Shown here: positions 48,260 through 56,971 of the stretch, one piece after another
How positions within the stretch are numbered: the stretch's first letter is position 1
Layout: every line of letters begins with the position of its first letter
Assembly: GCF_003951095.1 (NCBI RefSeq)
Contig: NZ_QXGL01000002.1
Span: 248,001-312,000 of the forward strand
Reading direction: 5' to 3'
Source: Bifidobacterium goeldii
GTDB taxonomy: Bacteria; Actinomycetota; Actinomycetes; Actinomycetales; Bifidobacteriaceae
Length of the DNA: 64,000 nucleotides
Notes under the pieces: generated by a model
The model's input: only the letters and a program-made list of their open reading frames with translations
The model's database searches: none
What the model was told of the DNA's origin: nothing
Translations under genes and position numbers: made by a program

Positions 48260-49354
48260 ATGTCAGAAAAACTCAAAGTTGGCATCCTCGGCGCGACCGG
48301 CATGGTCGGCCAGCGTTTCGTGACGCTGCTGGAGAACCATCCGTGGTTCGAGGTGACAACGCTCGCCGCGTCCGCGCACTCGGCCGGCAAGACGTATGAG
48401 GAGGCCGTGGGCGATCGCTGGAAGATCGAGACCCCGATGCCCGAATACGCGCGTCACATGACCGTCGTTGACGGCGACGATGCGGAAGCCGTTGCTGCCG
48501 GCGTGGACTTCATGTTCTCTGCTGTGAACATGCCGAAGGATCAGATTCGCGCGATCGAGGAGCGCTACGCGAAGACCGAGACGCCGGTCGTCTCCAACAA
48601 CAGCGCGCACCGCTGGACGCCGGATGTGCCGATGGTCGTGCCGGAAATCAATCCGGAGCATTTCGCGGTGATCGAGCACCAGCGGCGTCGTCTCGGCACC
48701 ACGCGCGGCTTCATCGCCGTCAAACCGAACTGCTCGATTCAGGCGTACACGCCGGCGCTGGCTGCGTGGAAGGAGTTCGAGCCGCGCGAAGTCGTCGTGA
48801 GCACATATCAGGCGATCTCCGGCGCAGGCAAGACGTTCAAGGACTGGCCGGAGATGGTGGGCAACATCATCCCGTTCATCTCCGGCGAGGAAGCCAAGAG
48901 CGAGAAGGAACCGCTCAAGGTGTTCGGCCATGTCGACCCGGAGCGCGGCGAGATCGTGCCGTTCGACGGCGATCTGCGCATCACGTCGCAGTGCATCCGC
49001 GTGCCTGTATTGAACGGCCACACGGCAACCGTGTTCCTCAACTTCGGTAAGAAGGCTACGAAAGAAGAGCTCATCGACCGCTTGGTGAACTACACGTCGA
49101 AGGCTGCTGAGCTCGGCCTGCCGCACGCGCCGAAGCACTTCATCCAGTACCTGACCGAGGACGACCGCCCACAGGTCAAGCTGGACGTCGACTATGAGGG
49201 TGGCATGGGCGTTTCCATCGGCCGCCTGCGTGAGGATTCAATCTTCGATTGGAAGTTCGTGGGACTGGCGCACAACACGCTGCGCGGTGCCGCCGGCGGC
49301 GCGCTTGAATGCGCAGAAATGCTCAAGGCCCTCGGTTACATCACCAAGAAGTAG
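48260..49354 (+). CDS. asd: Aspartate-semialdehyde dehydrogenase
   Basis: 364 residues from the ATG at 48260, with AGGGG upstream. Reduces aspartyl phosphate to the semialdehyde, the branch metabolite for lysine, threonine and methionine. NADP-binding ILGATGMVGQRF, the catalytic Cys in VKPNCSIQAYTPAL, and the VSTYQAISGAGK and RVPVLNGHTATVF segments are present. The length and these motifs fit the fungal/archaeal-type Asd more than the usual 340-residue bacterial one. It is followed by a strong terminator. The partner aspartokinase genes lie 2 kb away in the opposite direction. Confidence 0.93.
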   Translation: MSEKLKVGILGATGMVGQRFVTLLENHPWFEVTTLAASAHSAGKTYEEAVGDRWKIETPMPEYARHMTVVDGDDAEAVAAGVDFMFSAVNMPKDQIRAIEERYAKTETPVVSNNSAHRWTPDVPMVVPEINPEHFAVIEHQRRRLGTTRGFIAVKPNCSIQAYTPALAAWKEFEPREVVVSTYQAISGAGKTFKDWPEMVGNIIPFISGEEAKSEKEPLKVFGHVDPERGEIVPFDGDLRITSQCIRVPVLNGHTATVFLNFGKKATKEELIDRLVNYTSKAAELGLPHAPKHFIQYLTEDDRPQVKLDVDYEGGMGVSIGRLREDSIFDWKFVGLAHNTLRGAAGGALECAEMLKALGYITKK

Positions 49355-49402
49355 GCGCAGCTAGCCGCATCTTAATGCGCTAATTCACGCCAATATCTGT
49401 TC

Positions 49403-49442
49403 ATCCTCTGCTTGGGGTTATCTTCAAGCAGAGGATTTTTTG
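49403..49442 (+). terminator. Terminator after asd
   Basis: ATCCTCTGCTTG and CAAGCAGAGGAT form a 12-bp stem with a 10-base loop, followed by TTTTTTG. Confidence 0.9.
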
Positions 49443-49471
49443 TATTCCGCAATCATCCGAAACACACTTTG

Positions 49472-49569
49472 TTTTCTCCTATAGAAGAAAACAAAGTCAT
49501 TTTCAGGAATTTTTCTTCTATACAAGAAGAATTCCTAAAAAATGATAAAATATCTTCTATGGAAGAAAA
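49472..49569 (+). promoter_or_regulatory. Three 20-bp palindromes at 39-bp spacing with an embedded start codon and -10
   Basis: Copies centred at 49481/82, 49520/21 and 49559/60 share the pattern TTTTCTTCTA-TAGAAGAAAA with one to three mismatches. The spacing between centres is exactly 39 bp. The third copy is centred on the ATG of the ATPase gene. TGATAAAAT at 49543-49551 is an extended -10 placing transcription start at or next to that ATG, so the mRNA may be leaderless. Copies 1 and 2 lie within larger inverted repeats (CTTTGTTTTCT with AGAAAACAAAG; AGGAATT with AATTCCT). Confidence 0.75.
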
Positions 49570-50779
49570 AAAGCCGCTAGTAGATCGCCCTCGCTACCTT
49601 GATCGCATCATGCCGTTCATAGGCACCGATGACATCATCAAAGTGCTCGTTGGATTACGGCGTAGCGGCAAATCAGATATGCTGAAGCTCATCCAGCAAC
49701 GACTTATCTCCAAAGGTTGTCTCCCACAACAGTTCATCTCCTTGAACTTCGAAGATTATGCCCTCGCTAAATACCACGATCCCGATAAGCTCTACCCCTA
49801 TCTTATGGAGCGCATCAACGCCGTTGACGGCACACCCTACGTCTTTCTTGATGAGGTACAGGAAGTACGCGGGTTCGAGAAGGTTGTCAATTCACTACGT
49901 GCGACAACAAAGGCGGACGTAATTATCACTGGGTCGAATTCCACATTGCTCTCAGGTGAACTTGCTACTTACCTTGGCGGACGATATGTGCAATTTGAAA
50001 TATTCCCGTTCGGCTATGCGGAGTTCGCCGACGCCCGTCAACGTATCAATGGCAATAGTTCTTTTGACGCGTTCCTGCGGGAAGGCGGAATGCCATTTAT
50101 TGCCACAAGCAACTGGGATAATGAGAGCCGCCGCACTTATCTCATGGATATTTATCGTTCTGTTGTGCTTCGCGATGTGGTTCGCCGTCACAGCATTCGC
50201 GACGTGGCACTGCTGGAACGTATCGTTTTGTTCGCTATGCAGAACACAGGCAATATATTATCCGCTAGTGCTATTGCCTCGTATCTTAAAGCAGAACACC
50301 TCAATGTCAGTGCACAAACTGTCATTAACTATCTGGATTATTGCCGCGAAGCGTTTTTGCTGGTACGCATGAACCGCACTGATCTAGTAGGCAAACAAGT
50401 ACTGAAAACACTACAGAAGTACTATGTAGCCGATCATGGGTTGCGTGGTGCGATTGTCGGTGATGGAATGACGCAGATACAAGGCATGTTGGAAAACATA
50501 GTTGCAATGGAAGGCCTGCGCAGAGGCTACGACGTTTCCGTCGGAGCTGTCAATAGCAAAGAGGTTGATTTTGTATTTGATAAGGGATCTCAACGACGAT
50601 ATGTACAAGTGACGTATCTTATTGACAGTGAGAAAACTGCCGAACGCGAGTTTGGCGTATTCAAAGACATCCCAGACAATTATCCGAAAACCGTAGTGTC
50701 AATGGACCCAATTTTGCAGCCGCGCGATGGCATCGAACACCGCCGCATCGATGAATTCCTGCTCGCTGAGGATTGGTGA
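49559..50779 (+). CDS. AAA-type ATPase with DUF4143 C-terminal domain
   Basis: 406 residues. The P-loop VLVGLRRSGKSDMLKLI lies near residue 33; YVFLDEVQEVRGFEKV is the Walker B and TGSNSTLLSGEL the sensor region. The C-terminal DUF4143 part (YYVADHGLRGAI, KEVDFVF) resembles a PD-(D/E)XK-like fold. Such proteins are common as solitary accessory genes and have no fixed role. The gene is AT-richer than its neighbours, separates asd from lysC, and is preceded by an unusual array of three palindromes, so acquisition by transfer is likely. No ribosome binding site precedes the ATG. Confidence 0.85.
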   Translation: MEEKKPLVDRPRYLDRIMPFIGTDDIIKVLVGLRRSGKSDMLKLIQQRLISKGCLPQQFISLNFEDYALAKYHDPDKLYPYLMERINAVDGTPYVFLDEVQEVRGFEKVVNSLRATTKADVIITGSNSTLLSGELATYLGGRYVQFEIFPFGYAEFADARQRINGNSSFDAFLREGGMPFIATSNWDNESRRTYLMDIYRSVVLRDVVRRHSIRDVALLERIVLFAMQNTGNILSASAIASYLKAEHLNVSAQTVINYLDYCREAFLLVRMNRTDLVGKQVLKTLQKYYVADHGLRGAIVGDGMTQIQGMLENIVAMEGLRRGYDVSVGAVNSKEVDFVFDKGSQRRYVQVTYLIDSEKTAEREFGVFKDIPDNYPKTVVSMDPILQPRDGIEHRRIDEFLLAEDW

Positions 50780-50834
50780 AAGTACTAACAATTCCACAAT
50801 GGAGCGCGAAACGTACACTGCACACCAATCAGCA

Positions 50835-50879
50835 CCATGCCCATAAACTTGGCCCCGAAAGGCTACTTTATGGGCATGG
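50835..50879. terminator. Hairpin after the ATPase gene
   Basis: CCATGCCCATAAA and TTTATGGGCATGG are perfect 13-bp arms around a 19-base loop, 56 bp after the stop; no T-tract. The remaining 50880-51100 holds only the lysC terminator. Confidence 0.5.
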
Positions 50880-50948
50880 GAATCAGGAATTAGCATTCAT
50901 AACTCGCCATTCGCCCATCCTCTTCCTTGAGATTCACTACGCATGATA

Positions 50949-50984
50949 TCGGATAAAAAAACAGGGCAGGCACGTGGCCTGCCC
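50949..50984 (-). terminator. Terminator of the lysC genes
   Basis: GGGCAGGC and GCCTGCCC (50964-50984) form a stem with a five-base loop; on the minus strand a run TGTTTTTTTATCC follows. Confidence 0.88.
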
Positions 50985-51100
50985 CTGACAGAAAAACTGT
51001 CGAGCAATCAAAGCGGCTAACCTGTCCGCTCTTATTGAGAATTAGCAATTCTCAACTGTAGCGCATAGTCTGATCAGCCACACCGAACTCAGCGCCTGTT

Positions 51101-51682
51101 TCAGCGACCGGTGCCACCGTAGACTACGGCTTCGATTTGGTCGGCGTCGAGGCCGTAGGCGGTGTGCAGTGCGCGTACGGCGTCGTCGAGCTGATCGAGC
51201 GGCACGAGGGCGGCGATACGAATCTCAGAAGTGGAGATCATCAGCACGTTAATACCCTTCTCGCTCAGTGCGGTGAAGAACTTCGCAGCCAAGCCGGAGT
51301 GCGTCTTCATACCGACGCCCACCACGGCCACCTTGCCAACCTTCGTGTTGATGTCGAACGCACGGTAGCCGAGCTCGTCATGCTTATCGATCAGCACCTT
51401 CTCAACTTCCTTCACCGTAGATTCCGGCACGGTGAACGAAATATCAGCAGTACCAACGGAAGCACCAGCCTGCACGATCATGTCAACGTTGATGCCAGCG
51501 GTGGCCAGCTCGGTGAACACCTTGGCAGCCATACCAGGCTCGTTCGGCACGCCGCGCACAGTGGCGAGCGCTTCAGAACGGTCGTGTGCAATACCGGAAA
51601 TGACCGGCGCTTCGGGGCCGAGGTCGGGGAACAGGTCGCCCATGGACTTGGTTTCCTCAGTGGTTTCGTTGTTGTCGCTCAT
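51101..51682 (-). CDS. lysC: Aspartokinase regulatory (ACT) subunit, separate gene
   Basis: 193 residues with two ACT-type modules (ALATVRGVPNEPGMAAKVFT; VAVVGVGMKTHSGLAAKFFT) and the ISTSEIRIAALV stretch that binds lysine/threonine in the Corynebacterium LysC. It corresponds to the C-terminal half of a normal single-chain aspartokinase; the N-terminal catalytic half is the adjacent upstream gene. The first 25 residues are acidic and possibly a linker. Presumably it forms a complex with the catalytic subunit to give feedback control. It lies 60 bp downstream, so both should be in one mRNA. Confidence 0.9.
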   Translation of the reverse strand: MSDNNETTEETKSMGDLFPDLGPEAPVISGIAHDRSEALATVRGVPNEPGMAAKVFTELATAGINVDMIVQAGASVGTADISFTVPESTVKEVEKVLIDKHDELGYRAFDINTKVGKVAVVGVGMKTHSGLAAKFFTALSEKGINVLMISTSEIRIAALVPLDQLDDAVRALHTAYGLDADQIEAVVYGGTGR

Positions 51683-51742
51683 AATGGTTGCCTCAATTGT
51701 GGTTCGTATAGTCTCGTAGTCTCGTCGTGGTCGCGCTTATGC

Positions 51743-52507
51743 TCAGTCGAGGTTCGGTAGTGTGCGCGGGTCAACGCCATCGGGCACGACCAGCGTGCCG
51801 TTACGGTGGGAGAAGGAGCTGCGCACGTGCAGCGGCATGTTGAATCGCTGCGCGTATTCGACGCATCGCAGTGCGAGCACTTTGGAGCCGCAGCTGGCCA
51901 TTTCGAGAATCGCATCGTAGCCGATCACGGGAATGCGGCGCGCAGCCGGCACGATACGCGGGTCGGCAGTGAACACACCATCCACATCGGTGTAAATCTC
52001 GCAGATGTCAGCGCCGAGCGCCACAGCGAGCGCCACAGCGGACGTATCAGAACCACCACGGCCGAGCGTCGTGGCATCACCCTTCGCGTTAATGCCCTGG
52101 AAGCCGGCGACGATAGCGACGTCGCCCATTGACAGCGCGTTCTTGACACGATCGGGCTTGACGGCCTTAATGTGCGCGGCACCGTAGCGAGCGTCGGTGA
52201 AGAAGCCTGCCTGCTGGCCGGTAAACGAATGCGCGCGATCGCCGGCGGCGTGAATCGCCATGGCGAGCAAGCTCATAGAGATACGCTCGCCTGCGGTCAT
52301 CAGCATGTCCATTTCGCGCTCGGGCGGGTTGGAGTCGATGCTCATGGCCTGATCGATAAGATCATCGGTGGTGTCACCCATAGCGGAGACAACCACGGCC
52401 ACCTTGTTGCCTTTTTTCTTCGTTTCGACAACGCGCCGGGCTACGCGCTTAATCGATTCTGTATCGGCGACTGACGAGCCACCATACTTCTGCACGATGA
52501 GAGCCAC
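51743..52507 (-). CDS. lysC: Aspartokinase catalytic subunit, separate gene
   Basis: 254 residues ending in [19 protein letters not shown], exactly where the ACT region of a fused LysC would begin. The amino-acid-kinase signatures [14 protein letters not shown] and [19 protein letters not shown] and the [15 protein letters not shown] segment are intact. It phosphorylates aspartate in the first step of the lysine/threonine/methionine pathway. Actinobacteria usually encode one 421-residue chain with an internal start for the beta form; here the two are separate polypeptides. Confidence 0.92.
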   Translation of the reverse strand: MALIVQKYGGSSVADTESIKRVARRVVETKKKGNKVAVVVSAMGDTTDDLIDQAMSIDSNPPEREMDMLMTAGERISMSLLAMAIHAAGDRAHSFTGQQAGFFTDARYGAAHIKAVKPDRVKNALSMGDVAIVAGFQGINAKGDATTLGRGGSDTSAVALAVALGADICEIYTDVDGVFTADPRIVPAARRIPVIGYDAILEMASCGSKVLALRCVEYAQRFNMPLHVRSSFSHRNGTLVVPDGVDPRTLPNLD

Positions 52508-52692
52508 TGCTGTCCAATCTTCTCTTGGGTGTCACTTAACGCCACATATTACGCAAGCGGCACGATTATACGGATTACTGCTTTCCCACCGTGAACGCTC
52601 ACCCACCATGCGGACAGCCACGATGTTTCACAACGCATAATATTCGCGTCTCTCTTTGCGCTTCTCATGGGGCCTCATCATTGGGGTAATAA

Positions 52693-52740
52693 AAATCCGC
52701 TCTCTGCACGAAGAGAAGCCTCCATGCACAGAGCGGATTT
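52693..52740 (-). terminator. Terminator after the double-PAP2 gene
   Basis: AAATCCGCTCTCTGCA and TGCACAGAGCGGATTT (one mismatch) form a 16-bp stem; on the minus strand TTTTTATTAC follows. It lies about 75 bp beyond the gene's stop. Confidence 0.85.
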
Positions 52741-52814
52741 GGCTATTCAATCGGTAGGTTTACAGCAAAACCATCATGCGCAGCTGCGCAAAACCAGTCG
52801 CGGGCTCTCACCCG

Positions 52815-55800
52815 TCACAGGCTCTGCCAAGCAACGCCTTCCTGATGCCAACCAGCAGCGCCAACCTTGTCGTACTCGACCTTGTTGGTCGTGTACAGGT
52901 GTTCGCCGCTGTTCGGGTTGTACAGGCGGTACACAGCGGTGCCAGCCGTGGTATCCGTGTACCAAGCGATGCCCTCGTCATGCCAGCCGAGCTTGACCAG
53001 ATAATCATGCTCAGCTTTGTTCATCGTCCAGTTGTGGTTACCGTTGTTCGGGTTGTACTCGCGGTATACCGGCTTCAGGTTCTTATTCGCCTCATCCTTG
53101 GCAGCAGCCTTGAATGCGGTGCCCTCGCTGCTCCAGCCGAGCTTGACCAAGTAGTCGCGCTCGCCCTTGCTCGTGGTGTAGTGGTGCAGGCCAGAGTTGT
53201 TGTTGTACAGGCGGTAGACGGTGACCGACTTTTCTTCCGGCTTGCTCGGCTGATCAGGCGTGCTCGGCTCAGACGGCTCGCTCGGCTGGTCCGGCGTGCT
53301 CGGCTCAGATTCCTTGACCACGGAGGCCACAGGCTGGCCCGGCTCAACCTTGACCACGGTCGTGCCGTCGGCGCTCAGCGTCACCTTCGCGCTGTACGCG
53401 GCGGCGAGGTTGAGGCGTGCCCAACCTTCGGACGTGGAGTCCAGCGGGTAGCCGGAGTCGCCTTCGGTTGCGGCGAGCACGGCCTTCTTCTGGTCAGCGG
53501 TGAGCGACTTGAACGCTTCGACGTTGTCGAGCAGGCTGACAGCGGCATCCGGCACGACCGGAGCCTGACCGGCCTGACCGACCTGCTGGAAGCCGTAGGT
53601 CATGCGCTTGCCGTACACGTCGATCGCGGACTTGCGATCGGTAACGGTTTCGCTGCCGGTCACGTCGTCAGTGAAGGCGTTCTTGTAGCCGTTCTTGTCG
53701 TTCGCGCCGGTCTTGGCGATGCACGCGGCAAGCGTGTCACCGTATCCGTCAGCCTTGCAGCGCTCGGTCAGGTAGTTCACGAGATCGTTGCGAGCGTCCG
53801 TGCCGTACTTGGTCTGGTAGTCCTCGCTGTTCGGATCGTCGGATCCGTTGGCGATCATGGTCGCGACGCCCCACTGGCCACCAATATGGCCGCCAAGAAT
53901 GTCGAGCGGGTAGTGCACGCCGAGCACGATGCGGTTGTTGCCAGCCTCAGACACACGCGTCATGATTTCCGGGCCGAGTTCAGGCAGCAGGTATGCCAAG
54001 CCGGTGCCCTGTGTGAACGCAAACGTGGTGTGGCCGGACGGGAACGAACCGGAGTTCGCAAGACCGTCGTACTGGCCTTGATCCTCGTACGCCTTGACCT
54101 TCTCAATGTTCAGCGTCTGCTTGAGATCGCCGAGGTTGAGCGTCGCACCGAGGTAGTCCTTGCGGCCGATGTACGGGCGCGGGTGCTGGAAGTACTTCTT
54201 TGCCGTGCTGGTGCTGGCCGAGTAGTCAGCCCAATCGAGGAAGCCTTGGACGTTGGAGAGCTTGCAGTTGTACTCACCGTACGAGCAGCCGTTCATGCCT
54301 TCCTTGTAGTACTTGCCGAGCACGGGGCCGAGCGCGTCGTAGAGCGTGTCGGTGGAGTTCATCGCCGCGTCAGACACGGCACGATCCTGCTGGTCCTTTG
54401 CCGGGCTCGTCGCGTCCTTCGCGTCGGCGGCAGCCTTGTTGTTGATCTGCTCGGTCAGCTCGTCGTCGTGCTTGAGCACGCCGGACTTATCGTTGTCGAT
54501 CACACCGCCCTGGTAGAAGTCGAAGTAGTTGTTGTAATCCTTGAGCAAGTTGCTCAGCTCGTCGGCCTTGGGCTGGGTTGGCGTGGTGGACTTCTTTTCG
54601 ATCTTCACCTCGTCGCGATGGTGGCCGAAGGAGATGGCCGTGATCTTACGGGTGGTCGGATCGGTGCCGTCGAAGGTGACGCGCGCGGTGTAGATCTTGG
54701 CGAGGTTGATACGACCCCAGCCGTCGCTGGAGGCGTCGAGCGGGTAGCCGGAGGCGATCTCGCTGGCGGCGATCACCTGGCGCAGCTCGTCGGTGGTGAA
54801 CTTGAGCTTGGGGTCATCGCCTGCCGCATCGTCAGTGTTGAAGTAGTCGACGTTGGCGAGCAGGTTCTCAGCACCTGCCGGCACAACCGGGCGCTTGGTG
54901 GTGTCACCGGTCTGCGTGAAGCCATAGGTCATGCGAGCGGTGTATGCGTCGATTGCGGACTGGCGGTCGGTGACAGGCTTGGTCACCACGTCATCGGTGA
55001 AGGCGTTGGTGTAGCCGCCATACTGCTGCTTGCTGGAGTTGCCGTTGGCGTTGGTCGCGTTGATGCAATCGTGCAGATCAGCATCCTTGGTGATGCCGTT
55101 CGCCTTGCAGTCGGCACCAAGCACGGACTGCAGTTCAGCGCGAGCATCCTTAGCCTGCTGGGCGGTGGCGGGATCGCTCAGCGCGGTGGCGACGCCGTAC
55201 GCGCCGGCGATGTGGCCGCCCATGATATCGAGCGGGTAGTGCACGCCGAGCACGATACGGTTGTTGCCCGCCTCGGACACGCGCGTCATGATCTGCGCAC
55301 CGAGTTCAGGCAGGATAGCGGATAGGCCGACGCCCTGCGAGAACGCGAACGTGGTGTGGCCGGATGGGAAGGAGCCGGATTCTGCCAGGCCGTCATACTC
55401 GTTGTCGGGAGTTTCACCATCGCCCCAGTCGAAGTTCTCGTAGCCGGGAACCTTCTTGACGTCGAGCGTGCTCTTGAGTCCCTTGAGGTCGATCTGCTCG
55501 CCCTTGTAGTTGGCGCGGTCGACGTACGGGCGCGGATGCGCGTACGTGTTCTTCGCGTCGCCGGTGCTGACGGACTTGTTCATAGCCTGCAGGAAGGCTT
55601 CAGTCTTAGGCAGCTTGCCGGCTTCCATATCAGCCTTGTAGTACTTGCCAAGCGTGGGGCCGAGCGCGTCGTACAGGGTGTTGGTGGGGTTCATCTGCGC
55701 GTCGGACAGTGCGCGCTGATCTTGCTCAGTGTTGCCGTCAGTGCCGTACGCTGCGTTGTTAATCGATTCGGTGAGCGCGTCATCATGCTCGAGGACTTTT

Positions 55801-56078
55801 GCACCGTCCGCGCTGGTAACGCCCTTGTTCGGCGTCCAGTACGTGTTGAAGTCGCCGAGCAGGGTGGTCAGGCCCTTACCGCCGTTAATGGCTGGGCTTT
55901 GTGCCACATCGTATTGAATAAAGCTTTGCTGATTGCTAGCCGCGGCAGCAACTGCTGCTGCGTCGGCAGTGTCCGCGAGTGCGGGCTGCGCGATGACGCC
56001 AGGCAAGAACATGGCCGCTGCAGCGAACCCTGCAACAGCAACACGCAATGCCGCAGACGTTGATTTCGTTTGCTTCAT
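52815..56078 (-). CDS. Secreted surface protein with two PAP2-type phosphatase domains and three DUF5648 repeats
   Basis: About 1087 residues from the ATG at 56078; ATG at 56096 is equally possible. A signal peptide ends near VIAQPALA. Two copies of a module of about 400 residues follow, each with RPY (AHPRPYVDR; QHPRPYIGR), FPSGHTTFAF (near residues 243 and 681) and RVSEAGNNRIVLGVHYPLDI, the three motifs of vanadium haloperoxidase-related acid phosphatases. The final 135 residues are three repeats of the VYRLYNPNSGEHLYTTN type, seen in bifidobacterial and Firmicutes surface proteins. Likely an extracellular phosphatase; no LPXTG or lipobox, so anchoring may use the repeats. Confidence 0.87.
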   Translation of the reverse strand: MKQTKSTSAALRVAVAGFAAAAMFLPGVIAQPALADTADAAAVAAAASNQQSFIQYDVAQSPAINGGKGLTTLLGDFNTYWTPNKGVTSADGAKVLEHDDALTESINNAAYGTDGNTEQDQRALSDAQMNPTNTLYDALGPTLGKYYKADMEAGKLPKTEAFLQAMNKSVSTGDAKNTYAHPRPYVDRANYKGEQIDLKGLKSTLDVKKVPGYENFDWGDGETPDNEYDGLAESGSFPSGHTTFAFSQGVGLSAILPELGAQIMTRVSEAGNNRIVLGVHYPLDIMGGHIAGAYGVATALSDPATAQQAKDARAELQSVLGADCKANGITKDADLHDCINATNANGNSSKQQYGGYTNAFTDDVVTKPVTDRQSAIDAYTARMTYGFTQTGDTTKRPVVPAGAENLLANVDYFNTDDAAGDDPKLKFTTDELRQVIAASEIASGYPLDASSDGWGRINLAKIYTARVTFDGTDPTTRKITAISFGHHRDEVKIEKKSTTPTQPKADELSNLLKDYNNYFDFYQGGVIDNDKSGVLKHDDELTEQINNKAAADAKDATSPAKDQQDRAVSDAAMNSTDTLYDALGPVLGKYYKEGMNGCSYGEYNCKLSNVQGFLDWADYSASTSTAKKYFQHPRPYIGRKDYLGATLNLGDLKQTLNIEKVKAYEDQGQYDGLANSGSFPSGHTTFAFTQGTGLAYLLPELGPEIMTRVSEAGNNRIVLGVHYPLDILGGHIGGQWGVATMIANGSDDPNSEDYQTKYGTDARNDLVNYLTERCKADGYGDTLAACIAKTGANDKNGYKNAFTDDVTGSETVTDRKSAIDVYGKRMTYGFQQVGQAGQAPVVPDAAVSLLDNVEAFKSLTADQKKAVLAATEGDSGYPLDSTSEGWARLNLAAAYSAKVTLSADGTTVVKVEPGQPVASVVKESEPSTPDQPSEPSEPSTPDQPSKPEEKSVTVYRLYNNNSGLHHYTTSKGERDYLVKLGWSSEGTAFKAAAKDEANKNLKPVYREYNPNNGNHNWTMNKAEHDYLVKLGWHDEGIAWYTDTTAGTAVYRLYNPNSGEHLYTTNKVEYDKVGAAGWHQEGVAWQSL

Positions 56079-56274
56079 TCCTCTTCCAATCCTCATAATG
56101 AATGCCGCCCTCCCCCGAAACATCTGGAGAGTGCAGCGTAGGAACGATTCCATGTTCAGCCTGCGAGCATGGTTACGCACTACTTTTATGGAAGAAATAG
56201 GCGAAGCGTAAACTTACATTCATTTAATTTCATTTGTCTTCATCTGCGGCGCGCGCAATCTCAGACCCGCAAAA

Positions 56275-56318
56275 AACGGACCGGAATCGCTCTTGTACGA
56301 GTGATGTTCCGATCCGTT
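56275..56318 (-). terminator. Terminator after recR
   Basis: AACGGACCGGAA and TTCCGATCCGTT (one mismatch) with T-tract TTTTTTG on the minus strand, 46 bp past the recR stop. Confidence 0.85.
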
Positions 56319-56363
56319 GAGGATTATTGCAAATGGCGGCAATACGGTAGCAAGCGCGTACGG

Positions 56364-56966
56364 TCACGCTGCGCGACGGCCGGTGAGTGCGCGGGCGAGC
56401 GTGATTTCGTCGGCGTATTCGAGGTCGCTGCCGACCGGCAGGCCGCTTGCCAAGCGTGTTACTTTGATGCCGAGTGGGCTCAGCAAGCGGCTTAAATACG
56501 TGCAGGTTGCTTCGCCTTCGATGTTCGGGTCGAGCGCGAGGATGACTTCCTGTACTTCGTCAGTTTTGAGCCGGTCAAGGAGTTTGGGAATGTTAAGGTC
56601 TGCGGGCCCGACGTTGGCCATTGGGTTGATGGCGCCGCCGAGCACGTGGTAGAGGCCGCGATATTCGCGCGTGCGCTCGATGCTCATGACGTCCTTTGGC
56701 TCTTCGACTACGCAGATGACGCTGTGATCGCGGCGTGGATCGGCGCATACCGGGCAGGGGCTGATTTCGCATACGTTGCCGCAAATGTCGCAGAAGCGCA
56801 CTTTGTCTTTGACTTCAGTGATGGCGTCAACAAGCTGTTGTGCTTCTTCTTGAGAGGCGGATAACAGGTAGAATGCGATGCGCTGTGCGCCTTTTGGGCC
56901 GATGCCGGGTAGGCGCGAGAACGCGTCGATTAGCCGTTGGATTGCTCCATCATATGCCAGTGCCAT
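56364..56966 (-). CDS. recR: Recombination protein RecR
   Basis: 200 residues. Acts with RecO to load RecA on single-strand gaps. Helix-hairpin-helix [20 protein letters not shown], a four-Cys zinc finger ([16 protein letters not shown]) and a Toprim domain ([15 protein letters not shown]) are present. Five bases separate it from dnaX, which precedes it in the operon; the dnaX-recR pair is widespread. Confidence 0.95.
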   Translation of the reverse strand: MALAYDGAIQRLIDAFSRLPGIGPKGAQRIAFYLLSASQEEAQQLVDAITEVKDKVRFCDICGNVCEISPCPVCADPRRDHSVICVVEEPKDVMSIERTREYRGLYHVLGGAINPMANVGPADLNIPKLLDRLKTDEVQEVILALDPNIEGEATCTYLSRLLSPLGIKVTRLASGLPVGSDLEYADEITLARALTGRRAA

Positions 56967-56971
56967 GTGGG

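Noticed and set aside
52776-55325. 849-codon open frame on the plus strand
   Set aside because: It is the antisense of the double-PAP2 gene, which has a signal peptide, catalytic motifs and repeats; the plus-strand product is Val/Arg/Leu-rich without any domain.
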